A stretch of DNA of 64,000 nt from JABJOR01 sp965603075 (GTDB lineage: Bacteria; Pseudomonadota; Alphaproteobacteria; Rhodospirillales; Casp-alpha2): the NCBI GenBank assembly GCA_965603075.1, contig CBFDBO010000001.1:62001-126000 (forward strand). Direction: 5' to 3'. Positions 43,562 to 51,623 of this stretch are shown one piece after another; the stretch's first letter is position 1, and every line of letters starts with the position of its first letter. Both the position numbers and the translations under genes were made by a program. The notes beneath the pieces are model-generated. The model worked only from the letters and a program-made list of their open reading frames with translations. It had not been told where the DNA came from and made no database searches.

Positions 43562-44653
43562 ATGAGCCGTACGCAGCGAACTATATTTTGGGCAGGTGGA
43601 TTTGTAATACTCTTGTTACTCACCCATTTGCTTAGAGATATTTTAACCCCTTTTATCGCCGGTTTAGCTGTTGCCTATTTCCTTGACCCCCTAGCCGATA
43701 AATTGGAAGAGAAAGGTTGCTCACGTGTTATCGCCACATTGATCATCACAGGCCTTTTCTTCATCTTTATCGCCGGTAGTTTGATGATATTGCTGCCTCT
43801 TTTAAAGAACCAGGTAGTCAGCATGATAGAGCGCCTGCCCGATATTATGGCCTTGATTGAAAATCTAGGCGCGCAAACTCTTGCTCAAATCAGCACTTTG
43901 TTACCTGCCGACGCCATTGAGAATGCGCGCGATCAGGCGCGCGGGGCGGCTTCTGATTACAGCAGCACGATTATAGGCTGGTCCAAGCAAGCCCTGAGGG
44001 GAATACTGTCCAGCGGCCTTGCTGTTTTTGGATTGATTTCGGTCATCATTATCACCCCAATTGTCTCATTTTTCATGCTGCTTGAGTGGGACAACATTGT
44101 CACACGGGCCGATAAATTACTGCCGCTAAAACAAGCAGGCACCATTCGTGAGCAACTTAAGTTAATTGATCAAACAATCTCCGCCTTTGTACGCGGACAA
44201 GCCAGTGTTTGTCTGGTACTGATGGGTTGGTACGGTATTTCACTGAGCCTTATAGGGCTTGAAGCGGGATTATTAATTGGTCTTGCGGCGGGGTTGATCT
44301 CTTTCATCCCATATGTGGGTGCCACCACAGGCATCGTCGTGGGTGTGGGCATTGCGATTGTGCAATTCGATACAATTGGCCCCATTGCAGGGGTTGCCGC
44401 CATTTTCCTTATTGGGCAGATTGTTGAGAGTTATGTACTAACCCCCCGTCTGGTCGGGGATAAAGTCGGTCTGCATGATTTATGGATCATGTTTGCTTTA
44501 ATGGCGGGCGGAACGTTATTTGGGTTTACGGGTGTATTGCTGGCCGTTCCCACCGCAGCGGTTATTGGTGTGTTGCTGCGTTTTGCGATCTCCAATTATT
44601 TGGAAAGCAGCCTTTATCATGGGCGCCCTGTTCGCAAAGATAAATCAACGTGA
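43562..44653 (+). CDS. AI-2E/PerM family transporter
   Basis: A 363-residue polytopic protein with about eight membrane helices, typical of the AI-2E exporter-like family. Landmarks are LTPFIAGLAVAYFLDPLADK near the start, the long extracytoplasmic loop (about 85-150), then LIGLAAGLISFIPYVGATTG and VESYVLTPRLVGDKVGLH. Members include Na/H antiporters and TqsA; the substrate here is unknown. I chose ATG 43562 over a TTG two codons earlier. The stop overlaps the hdaA GTG start (GTGA), so they are coupled. Confidence 0.9.
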   Translation: MSRTQRTIFWAGGFVILLLLTHLLRDILTPFIAGLAVAYFLDPLADKLEEKGCSRVIATLIITGLFFIFIAGSLMILLPLLKNQVVSMIERLPDIMALIENLGAQTLAQISTLLPADAIENARDQARGAASDYSSTIIGWSKQALRGILSSGLAVFGLISVIIITPIVSFFMLLEWDNIVTRADKLLPLKQAGTIREQLKLIDQTISAFVRGQASVCLVLMGWYGISLSLIGLEAGLLIGLAAGLISFIPYVGATTGIVVGVGIAIVQFDTIGPIAGVAAIFLIGQIVESYVLTPRLVGDKVGLHDLWIMFALMAGGTLFGFTGVLLAVPTAAVIGVLLRFAISNYLESSLYHGRPVRKDKST

Positions 44654-45360
44654 ATTCAGCCCGTCAACTGACATTTGATCTTGCCCATAGACCATCACTG
44701 AGCGGAGAAGACTTCCTAATTGCCCCCGCCAATAGTGAAGCCGTGGCTTGGGTTGATAAATGGCCCGACTGGCCCGCGAATTCCACGCCAAACGCTCTCG
44801 CCATCAGCGGCCCCTCTGGCAGTGGTAAAACCCATCTTGCCCATGTGTTTATGGCAAAGACCAATGCTTATATGATCGAAGCAGACGCGATTGAGTCCAT
44901 CGATGCGCGCCATATCATTGAGCGTAACAATGCAATTGTTATCGATAATGCAGATTGCATCGCCGGATCAATCCGTGAAGAAGCATTATTCCATATCCTA
45001 AATATGCTCAAAGAGATGGGACATTACGCCTTGATATGCTCTATAAATCCGCCTTCAAAATGGAACGTTCAACTGCCTGATTTAAAATCACGGCTCAGTG
45101 CAATGCAGCATGTACCCATTCAAGATCCTGACGAAACGCTTTTAAGTGCTGTCATGGTTAAACAATTTTCTGACCGTCAATTACGCATTGATAGTGCGGC
45201 GCTTGACTATATCCTGCCCCGAATGGAGCGGTCTTTTCGGGCGGTAAATGATATCGTCTCAAATATTGATAAGCTGGCTTTACAAGAACACCGCAACATC
45301 ACCATTCCGTTGATAAAACGCGTTCTCGATAACTACGACCAGAATGAAATGGAAATCTAA
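44650..45360 (+). CDS. hdaA: DnaA-related replication regulator HdaA
   Basis: Hda with the beta-clamp stimulates ATP hydrolysis by DnaA and so prevents re-initiation of replication. The 236-residue protein starts with the clamp-binding motif QLTFDL (6-11), then has Walker A GPSGSGKTHLAH, a weak Walker B AIVIDNAD, and the sensor-II-like RSFRAVNDIVSNID. It uses GTG at 44650, overlapping the perM stop. The alphaproteobacterial order perM-hdaA supports the call. Confidence 0.92.
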   Translation: MNSARQLTFDLAHRPSLSGEDFLIAPANSEAVAWVDKWPDWPANSTPNALAISGPSGSGKTHLAHVFMAKTNAYMIEADAIESIDARHIIERNNAIVIDNADCIAGSIREEALFHILNMLKEMGHYALICSINPPSKWNVQLPDLKSRLSAMQHVPIQDPDETLLSAVMVKQFSDRQLRIDSAALDYILPRMERSFRAVNDIVSNIDKLALQEHRNITIPLIKRVLDNYDQNEMEI

Positions 45361-45458
45361 ATTATTGATTTAGGCATCAAAGGTTAAAAGGCAGGCTTTG
45401 AGCAAGCCCGGCTAATGATCCAGTTCCTCTATTCGGTTTTATATAATGAAAATATTTT

Positions 45459-46685
45459 TTATATATCAACGAGAATTAATTTATTATTCTTCATACCAAT
45501 CGCACATTCGCCATTTTTAATACGAAGCGCATCTTGGCCAAAAACATCAAACCGCCAATTTTTCATTGCACGAACAGGGGCTTTTTCGCCAAAGGCGGCG
45601 ATTTGGTCAATATCATCGCTTGAAGCAATGAGCTTTTGAGCCACATCGAATTCTTCACATTTGATTTTTAATAATACTTTTATCAACTCTGCCGTTGGGC
45701 CAATGCCTCGGGGTAAAATTTGTTTGGATAGAATATCCGGACATTCATTATCGGGAACAGAAATCCCCTTTTTGACAGCCGCCAGTATAGCTTGACCCGC
45801 AGAACCGTCAGCCAATTTTTGTCCCAACCCGCGCGTTTTAGCCAAACTAGCGCTATCTTTTGGCATAGAGTGTGAAATCTCTAATATTGCCTCGTCACGA
45901 ATGACGCGATTACGCGGAACGTTACGACGGCGCGCTTCAGTTTCACGCCATGCCGCAAGCTCTCGAAGAACAGCCAGTGTTCTGGGTTTGGCATTACGGG
46001 CTTTTATGCGTTTGTAGGTTTTCAGGGGATCAACATCATAGATCTCCTCGTCTAACAACGTGCTCATTTCTTCGCCAATCCACTCGCTACGGCCACTTTC
46101 TTCCAAAAGCGCACATAGTTGGAGATACGCCGGTTTCAGAAATACAACGTCTGCTAGGGCATAATCAATTTGACGCTTGCTGAGGGGGCGTATGGACCAA
46201 TCGGTAAAACGGGCGCCTTTATCAACGGCCGCCCCGGTCAAACGTGACAGCAAGTTCTCATAGCCTACGGAATCGCCAAAACCACAGACCATGGCGGCAA
46301 CTTGGGTATCAAATACAGGGTGGGGTAAGCGCCCCATACCTTTATAGAATATTTCCAAATCTTGCCGGGCGGCATGAAAGACCTTCAAGATGTTCTCATT
46401 GGCCATAATTTCATAGAGCGGGTTTAAATCAAGACCCCCATTTGCAAGAGGATCAATAACGGCTGATAAATCATCCTCGTCTTCACCGCCATCGGGCTCA
46501 CCACCAATGGCAACCTGTACGAGGCACAGGATGGGCCAGTAGGTTGTTTCACGCATGAACTCTGTATCAATAATCACATAAGGCGCACGGGAAGCGCGCT
46601 CACAAAACCGTGTTAAATGCGCTACATCGGTAATCATTGTCGGCGTTTCTGGAAGTCGCCCTTTATTAACAGAGGAGTTATTCAT
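45459..46685 (-). CDS. rnd: Ribonuclease D
   Basis: RNase D is a 3'-5' exoribonuclease that trims tRNA precursors. The 408-residue protein has the DEDDy exonuclease motifs: VIIDTEFMRETTY (Asp, Glu), VFHAARQDLEIF (Asp), and YALADVVFL (Tyr, Asp). An HRDC domain follows (about 225-300: LAVLRELAAWRETEARR). The C-terminal 80 residues form a second helical module. It is 98 bases from the convergent hdaA. Confidence 0.94.
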   Translation of the reverse strand: MNNSSVNKGRLPETPTMITDVAHLTRFCERASRAPYVIIDTEFMRETTYWPILCLVQVAIGGEPDGGEDEDDLSAVIDPLANGGLDLNPLYEIMANENILKVFHAARQDLEIFYKGMGRLPHPVFDTQVAAMVCGFGDSVGYENLLSRLTGAAVDKGARFTDWSIRPLSKRQIDYALADVVFLKPAYLQLCALLEESGRSEWIGEEMSTLLDEEIYDVDPLKTYKRIKARNAKPRTLAVLRELAAWRETEARRRNVPRNRVIRDEAILEISHSMPKDSASLAKTRGLGQKLADGSAGQAILAAVKKGISVPDNECPDILSKQILPRGIGPTAELIKVLLKIKCEEFDVAQKLIASSDDIDQIAAFGEKAPVRAMKNWRFDVFGQDALRIKNGECAIGMKNNKLILVDI

Positions 46686-46714
46686 TCAAATTCATTTCAT
46701 AAAGTCGGTAATGG

Positions 46715-47206
46715 TTAATGTTTCTTTGTTGAGTCTTTTTCGTCCCAACCACCGCGCTCATTCTGTTGCCAGTATGTCAGGTCGTGGTTGTTTTCTTTAC
46801 AGTCTTTCCAAAAGTCACGGGCTTGGCTAAGCGAGAAATCATTATTGCCGTCAAACAAAACAAAGACCCGTTGAAAATCTTCCAAGTCTGTTGTTTGCGC
46901 ATTGTCAGTTAGAAAAAGAAATTCTGCATTATTAATATTATCGTTCGCCGCCTTTAGATCATCGGATATCCATATGGGAAAGTCCAAAGGGGAAATCTCT
47001 TTTGGGCGGTTATCCTTGTTTGATCCATTCGGCATCCAACTAGAGGCTTCATAGGTCCACAAATGGTTGGATAACTGTTCGGATTTTTGTGTCGAACTTG
47101 CCATGACAAGGGCACGTTTTCCCGCCCCCATGGTTTTTTCTAATAACTTAGGCAATACGGTCTCCAGTGATGAGCGCTGTAAATGATAAAAATTTATATC
47201 GCTCAT
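46715..47206 (-). CDS. holC: DNA polymerase III chi subunit
   Basis: HolC (chi) links the clamp loader to single-stranded DNA binding protein. The 163-residue protein begins MSDINFYHLQRSSLETVLPK, shows ALVMASSTQKSEQLSNHLWT and FPIWISDD, and ends with QARDFWKDCKENNHDLTYWQ, a family feature (the W-Q end). I chose ATG 47206; a TTG precedes it by one codon. holC downstream of pepA is conserved in alphaproteobacteria. Confidence 0.88.
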   Translation of the reverse strand: MSDINFYHLQRSSLETVLPKLLEKTMGAGKRALVMASSTQKSEQLSNHLWTYEASSWMPNGSNKDNRPKEISPLDFPIWISDDLKAANDNINNAEFLFLTDNAQTTDLEDFQRVFVLFDGNNDFSLSQARDFWKDCKENNHDLTYWQQNERGGWDEKDSTKKH

Positions 47207-47239
47207 CAATACTGGATCCGATTAATTACCAAAGAGGTG

Positions 47240-48748
47240 TTATTTTTCATAAACGTCCGTAACCAATTGGTTCAATAAACGCACGCCAAATGCTGTGCCG
47301 CCTTTTGGTACGGTTGGCGCGTCTTTTTTGGACCACGTTACCCCCGCAATGTCGAGATGCGCCCACGGTGTATCACCGACAAAACGTTGCAAAAATTGTG
47401 CGGCTGTAATACTGCCCGCATAACGACCGCCAGAGATATTCTTCATATCGGCAATGTCGGAATTGATCATCTTATCATAGACATCCCCCAATGGCATCCG
47501 CCAAACATGTTCAGCAACACTCTCACCCGCGTCATAGATTGCACTGGCGAGCTTGTCATTATTGGAGAATAATCCGGCTCTCTCTTCACCCAGACTGACC
47601 AGAATTGCACCGGTTAGTGTCGCAAGATCGACCATCATACGGGGTTTAAAACGCTCGTTACAATAATGCAGAATATCACACAGGACCAAGCGCCCTTCGG
47701 CGTCTGTATTATGCACTTCGATGGTTTGTCCTGACATCGACGTTACGATATCGCCCGGACGCTGGGCATTACCATCGGGCATGTTCTCGACCAATCCAAC
47801 GATGGCAACCACATCAACCTTTGCTTTACGTCCCGCGAGCGCTTTCATTAAACCAATGACCACACCAGAACCGCCCATATCCCATTTCATATCTTCCATA
47901 CCACCAGAAGGTTTGATGGAGATACCGCCGGTATCAAATGTTACGCCCTTACCGATGAAAGCGATGGGACCTTGCTCACCTTTGCCAGATTTTTTGCCTG
48001 TTCCGTTCCATTGCATAACCACAACGCGCGCAGGACGCACACTACCTTGTGCCACCCCTAGCAGAGCGCCCATGCCAAGTTTTTCAAGTTGTTTTTCGTT
48101 TAGTACTTCAACTTTAATACCAAGCTTGCTTAAGGTTTTTGCTTCTTTTGCCAATGTCTCAGGATAGAGGATGTTCGCAGGCTCGCTCACCAAATCACGA
48201 GTCATAAACACGCCATCAGCGACTTTGCTCAATTTAGCATAAACACTTTTTGCTTTAGCAGCCCCCTCAACATTAAAGGTCAGCGATTTTAATGTTGGAT
48301 CGAAATTTTTATCTTTTTTGGTGATGTATTTAACAAAACGGTAGGAACGTAATTGTGCCCCATACCCCATTTCAGCAGCCATTTCAGCAGCGCTCATCTT
48401 GCAGCCTTTTGGCGCATCAACACAGATCGAAACAGCGCTCGACCCTGTTTTGCTCAGTGAAGCATAAATTTTACCGCCTAAATTTTGAACGGATAATGTA
48501 TCTATTTTTTTCGCTTCTCCCATACCGACAACGATAACCGCATCGAGAGAGCTTCCCGCTGGCGTGGGCAACGTAATGGACTGGCCCATTTTGCCTTCGA
48601 ACTTTCCGACTTTAATGGAGCGAGTAATCGCCCCCTGAATTTGTTTATCAAGTGCCTTGGCGGAGTCAGTCATTTTACGGCCGCTCATAACACCAACACA
48701 AAGGGTTCCTGATTTGGCAAGCGAGGGATTAGCAAAGGCTATCTTCAT
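47240..48748 (-). CDS. pepA: Leucyl aminopeptidase
   Basis: PepA is a hexameric, two-metal M17 aminopeptidase that cleaves N-terminal residues. The 502-residue protein has a weaker N-terminal domain (1-170) and a catalytic domain with GKGVTFDTGGISIKPSGG, MKWDMGGSG, and NTDAEGRLVLCD (metal ligands and catalytic Arg), then DLATLTGA. Length is normal. It lies 34 bases upstream of holC. In many relatives lptF follows divergently, but here a radical SAM gene lies upstream instead. Confidence 0.95.
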   Translation of the reverse strand: MKIAFANPSLAKSGTLCVGVMSGRKMTDSAKALDKQIQGAITRSIKVGKFEGKMGQSITLPTPAGSSLDAVIVVGMGEAKKIDTLSVQNLGGKIYASLSKTGSSAVSICVDAPKGCKMSAAEMAAEMGYGAQLRSYRFVKYITKKDKNFDPTLKSLTFNVEGAAKAKSVYAKLSKVADGVFMTRDLVSEPANILYPETLAKEAKTLSKLGIKVEVLNEKQLEKLGMGALLGVAQGSVRPARVVVMQWNGTGKKSGKGEQGPIAFIGKGVTFDTGGISIKPSGGMEDMKWDMGGSGVVIGLMKALAGRKAKVDVVAIVGLVENMPDGNAQRPGDIVTSMSGQTIEVHNTDAEGRLVLCDILHYCNERFKPRMMVDLATLTGAILVSLGEERAGLFSNNDKLASAIYDAGESVAEHVWRMPLGDVYDKMINSDIADMKNISGGRYAGSITAAQFLQRFVGDTPWAHLDIAGVTWSKKDAPTVPKGGTAFGVRLLNQLVTDVYEK

Positions 48749-48919
48749 TATTTAAAGTCCTTGTTTTACGGGTTACATAATATCTGAAAATTTGATAACA
48801 GACTTTAGCGCACACACCCGCAAAAGAAAGGCTTGATATGGGCTTTTTCGATTTTTCAATGAATGAAAAAGAGAGCACGCAGACACCTTGCACGGATATA
48901 ACCGTCAGGATCGTCAATC

Positions 48920-50005
48920 TTATTGTGATTTAAAGTGTACTGGTACTCTTTTACGTCCCCATTTACCGGGGGGACCATCAAACACCCCAACAAGCGGTTC
49001 ACGACATTTTACGCAGCGGGCCTCTCGGTTGCCACCGACCGTCAAATTCCATTGTGACAGTTCATACCAGTCACGCCCGATTAAGATATTCCCACATCCA
49101 GCGCAATACGTAGAACCGCTTTTATGGTCATGCACATTACCAGCGTAGGCATGATGTATACCGTTCTTAAGGGCGATGTCGCGGGCCATGAATAAGGTGG
49201 CGGGGGGCGTATTTGTTTTATCCATCATCTTCCAATCTGGGTGAAAGGCACTGAAATGAATAGGCACATCCGGTCCAAGGTTCTCAACAATCCACGTTGT
49301 CATGGCATCGATCTCTTGCTCGGAATCGTTCTCGCCAGGGATCAATAGTGTTGTGATTTCCAACCACACGTCTGTTTCATGAACGATATATTCCAAAGTC
49401 TCTAATACGGGTTCTAAGTGCCCGGAACAGAGTTTGTGATAAAACGCTTCAGTGAAACATTTCAAATCAACATTGGCCGCGTCCATGTGGGCGAAAAACT
49501 CCCGTCGAGGTTCCGGGCAAATATACCCCGCCGTAACCGCCACTGTTTTAATATCCAGCGCGTGACAAGCCCTTGCCACGTCAATGGCGTATTCTAAAAA
49601 AATAACGGGGTCATTATAGGTAAAAGCCACGCTGCGAGCGCCCATATCTTTAGCAGCATTGGCAATCTGTTCGGGTGACGCTTGCTGGGCTAATTTATCA
49701 AATTCCCTGGACTTGGAAATATCGTAATTTTGGCAAAATTTGCACGTTAAATTACACCCCGCTGTACCAAAGGATAAAATCGGCGTGCCGGGCAGAAAAT
49801 GATTGAGGGGTTTTTTCTCTATAGGGTCCACACAAAACCCACTGGAACGACCATACGTGGTCAGAACAATTTGTTCATTGGTGCAGGCCCGAACGAAACA
49901 CAGTCCCCGTTGCCCCTCCCCTAACTTACAGAACCGGGGGCACACATCACATTGGACGCGTCCATCTTTAATCTTGTGCCAGTATTTAGTCGATACATCA
50001 GACAT
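48920..50005 (-). CDS. amrS: AmmeMemoRadiSam system radical SAM enzyme
   Basis: The 361-residue protein has the radical SAM cluster motif Cys84-x3-Cys88-x2-Cys91 (GTAGCNLTCKFCQNYDIS). Four further Cys near the start (19, 22, 26, 36) form another site (QCDVCPRFCKLGEGQRGLC), and a C-terminal zinc ribbon reads YCAGCGNILIG...RCVKCREPLVG. These features match the AmmeMemoRadiSam radical SAM family, which is related in sequence to pyruvate-formate-lyase activases but with unknown reaction. The matching Memo and AMMECR1 domains lie at 51624. It is 171 bases upstream of pepA on the same strand. Confidence 0.92.
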   Translation of the reverse strand: MSDVSTKYWHKIKDGRVQCDVCPRFCKLGEGQRGLCFVRACTNEQIVLTTYGRSSGFCVDPIEKKPLNHFLPGTPILSFGTAGCNLTCKFCQNYDISKSREFDKLAQQASPEQIANAAKDMGARSVAFTYNDPVIFLEYAIDVARACHALDIKTVAVTAGYICPEPRREFFAHMDAANVDLKCFTEAFYHKLCSGHLEPVLETLEYIVHETDVWLEITTLLIPGENDSEQEIDAMTTWIVENLGPDVPIHFSAFHPDWKMMDKTNTPPATLFMARDIALKNGIHHAYAGNVHDHKSGSTYCAGCGNILIGRDWYELSQWNLTVGGNREARCVKCREPLVGVFDGPPGKWGRKRVPVHFKSQ

Positions 50006-50051
50006 GGTTATAGTCTAGCACAAGACTAGGAATAATAATCGCGTTTTATGA

Positions 50052-50084
50052 GAAACTGTAGTGACCGGTTACTCCTACAGTTTC
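50052..50084. repeat. 10-bp perfect inverted repeat between the radical SAM and DUF2892 genes
   Basis: GAAACTGTAG (50052-50061) is the exact reverse complement of CTACAGTTTC (50075-50084), with a 13-base loop. No T-run follows on either side, so it is not a standard terminator; it may be an RNA attenuator or processing hairpin, or an operator for the radical SAM gene, whose start is 47 bases away. Confidence 0.7.
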
Positions 50085-50104
50085 ACCGGAGAAACTTAGC
50101 CCGA

Positions 50105-50308
50105 TTAGCTTGCGCCGGCAGCCTTGAGAATTTTGGTCAACGGACAAAACCCGGTAATTCCAGATTGAGTGAGATTAGCACCCACAAAAACGGTGAACCA
50201 AAGCCAGCTCATCTCAACTATGTTGATCTGACCCATAAAATGGGCAAGAGCCAGACTGGCCAAAATAAATAAACCGGCTATAGTCATAGTAAGACGTTGA
50301 GCGCTCAT
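50105..50308 (-). CDS. DUF2892 (YgaP-type) small membrane protein
   Basis: A 67-residue protein with two membrane helices (about 7-25 and 32-52) and the terminal GFCPLTKILKAAGA typical of the DUF2892/YgaP transmembrane domain. In other bacteria the domain is often fused or linked to a rhodanese and is implied in thiocyanate or sulfur handling; here it stands alone. Start ATG at 50308 behind AGGA. It is on the same strand as the radical SAM gene, 99 bases upstream. Confidence 0.85.
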   Translation of the reverse strand: MSAQRLTMTIAGLFILASLALAHFMGQINIVEMSWLWFTVFVGANLTQSGITGFCPLTKILKAAGAS

Positions 50309-50353
50309 AATATTATCCTATTTCAAAATTGATGCATAATCAGAAACGACCTG

Positions 50354-50382
50354 ATTGTTAGGCAAATTTGTACCCTAACAAT
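50354..50382. promoter_or_regulatory. Candidate operator (9-11-9 inverted repeat)
   Basis: ATTGTTAGG (50354-50362) is exactly repeated in reverse as CCTAACAAT (50374-50382) around an 11-base spacer. It lies 46 bases upstream of the DUF2892 start, where a dimeric repressor would bind. The regulator is not identifiable from sequence. Confidence 0.55.
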
Positions 50383-50460
50383 AGGGAAAAAGCAATTGTT
50401 ACTTTACAATTATATATAATGATAGTGCCGGTTGCCGTGTTATTATTCTGTCTGCACCCG

Positions 50461-50517
50461 TCCTAACGTACCCAATCGGGGACAATCATCGCATTGGATG
50501 CGACTGTCATCTATTTT
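50461..50517 (-). pseudogene. Remnant of a second radical SAM (AmrS) gene
   Basis: Nineteen codons encode KIDDSRIQCDDCPRLGTLG, which aligns without gaps to residues 11-29 of the AmrS at 48920 (KIKDGRVQCDVCPRFCKLG), with 12 of 19 identical. Codon third positions differ often, so it is an old paralogue rather than a recent copy. It is preceded by TAA and runs into TAA within five codons, so it cannot be expressed as a radical SAM enzyme. The cysteines of the cluster motif are not found nearby. Confidence 0.6.
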
Positions 50518-50603
50518 TTACACTATCTTGCTTTGCCATCATCCCTGTTTTGAGCTTATCATAGATGTCTGAACGGGAACCAATACTTATTAAAGGTAAT
50601 ATT

Positions 50604-51611
50604 ATGACAATCCCACCCAAAAACAGAGATATCTATAACGCCACCATCAAGATGTTTGGGTCACAACCTGAACCAGAATTTGAATCGGCTGAAAGGCAGA
50701 TCAAGGATTGGGGGGAAGAATGGGGGTGCGATAATGATGTGGGGCAAATTCGTAAAGTGTTGATGCACCGTCCCGGCGAAGAGTTTAATATTGTTGATCC
50801 CGCAAAACGCATTGATGAAATCGGATCGTACGGTGATTTAAATGAGGGGTGGTACTGGCAAAGCGAGCACATACCCACTTTGTCCGAATTGCAAGAACAA
50901 CATGACGCGCTAAGCGACGTTCTTCGTGCCGAAGGTGTTGAGGTGGTCTACCTTGATAAAGTGAAAGAGAACCAGTTTAAATCTGTCTATACCCGCGACA
51001 GTTCATTTGCCATCAAAGGTGGGGCAATCGTCAGCCGTATGGCACCGCGTATGCGGCAAGGCGAAGAACAAACCGTCAGCCGTACATTAAGTAATCTGGG
51101 CATGCCCATTATCCGTACGATCACCGGAGCTGGGATGATTGAAGGCGGCAGCTTTGCGTGGCTCAATAGCGAGACAGCCGTTGTTGGTCGGGGCATTCGT
51201 GTCAATGATGAAGCCATTGAACAATTAGCCGAAGTGCTTAATAGACAAGATGTCGATTTAATGGTTGTCGATTTGCCAGCCTACAGCATTCATATTGATG
51301 GTTGGATGTTAATGATCGATGTGGACCTATGTCTGATCGATCCGCGTGGTTTATCCTATACATTCCTTGAGGATTTAAAGGCGATGGGCATAAAAACCAT
51401 TGAGATCACCCCCGATGATAATAGCTGGATTGTGAATGGATTGGCTGTTCGCCCCGGTAAAGTTATCATGCCAGAGGGCTTGTCGGATGCCACCCGTAAA
51501 GAGCTTGATCATCATATGATCGATATCATCACCGTCCCTTATGACAAAGTTCAATTAAACGGCGGCGGCATCCATTGTTCGACCTGTCCACTGATCAGAG
51601 ATTCCGTATAG
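50604..51611 (+). CDS. Guanidino-group amidinotransferase/deiminase family enzyme
   Basis: A 335-residue member of the superfamily that includes arginine deiminase, dimethylarginine dimethylaminohydrolase and glycine amidinotransferase. Active-site segments are VYTRDSSFA (TRD at 130-132), IEGGSF (180-185), HID (His230, Asp232), and the nucleophile Cys325 in NGGGIHCSTCPL. The reaction on a guanidine (hydrolysis or amidino transfer) is not settled. I chose ATG 50604, behind AAAGGT; the frame begins at 50565. The Memo-AMMECR1 gene follows after 12 bases, so they form an operon. Confidence 0.85.
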   Translation: MTIPPKNRDIYNATIKMFGSQPEPEFESAERQIKDWGEEWGCDNDVGQIRKVLMHRPGEEFNIVDPAKRIDEIGSYGDLNEGWYWQSEHIPTLSELQEQHDALSDVLRAEGVEVVYLDKVKENQFKSVYTRDSSFAIKGGAIVSRMAPRMRQGEEQTVSRTLSNLGMPIIRTITGAGMIEGGSFAWLNSETAVVGRGIRVNDEAIEQLAEVLNRQDVDLMVVDLPAYSIHIDGWMLMIDVDLCLIDPRGLSYTFLEDLKAMGIKTIEITPDDNSWIVNGLAVRPGKVIMPEGLSDATRKELDHHMIDIITVPYDKVQLNGGGIHCSTCPLIRDSV

Positions 51612-51623
51612 GGAGAAACTTAA

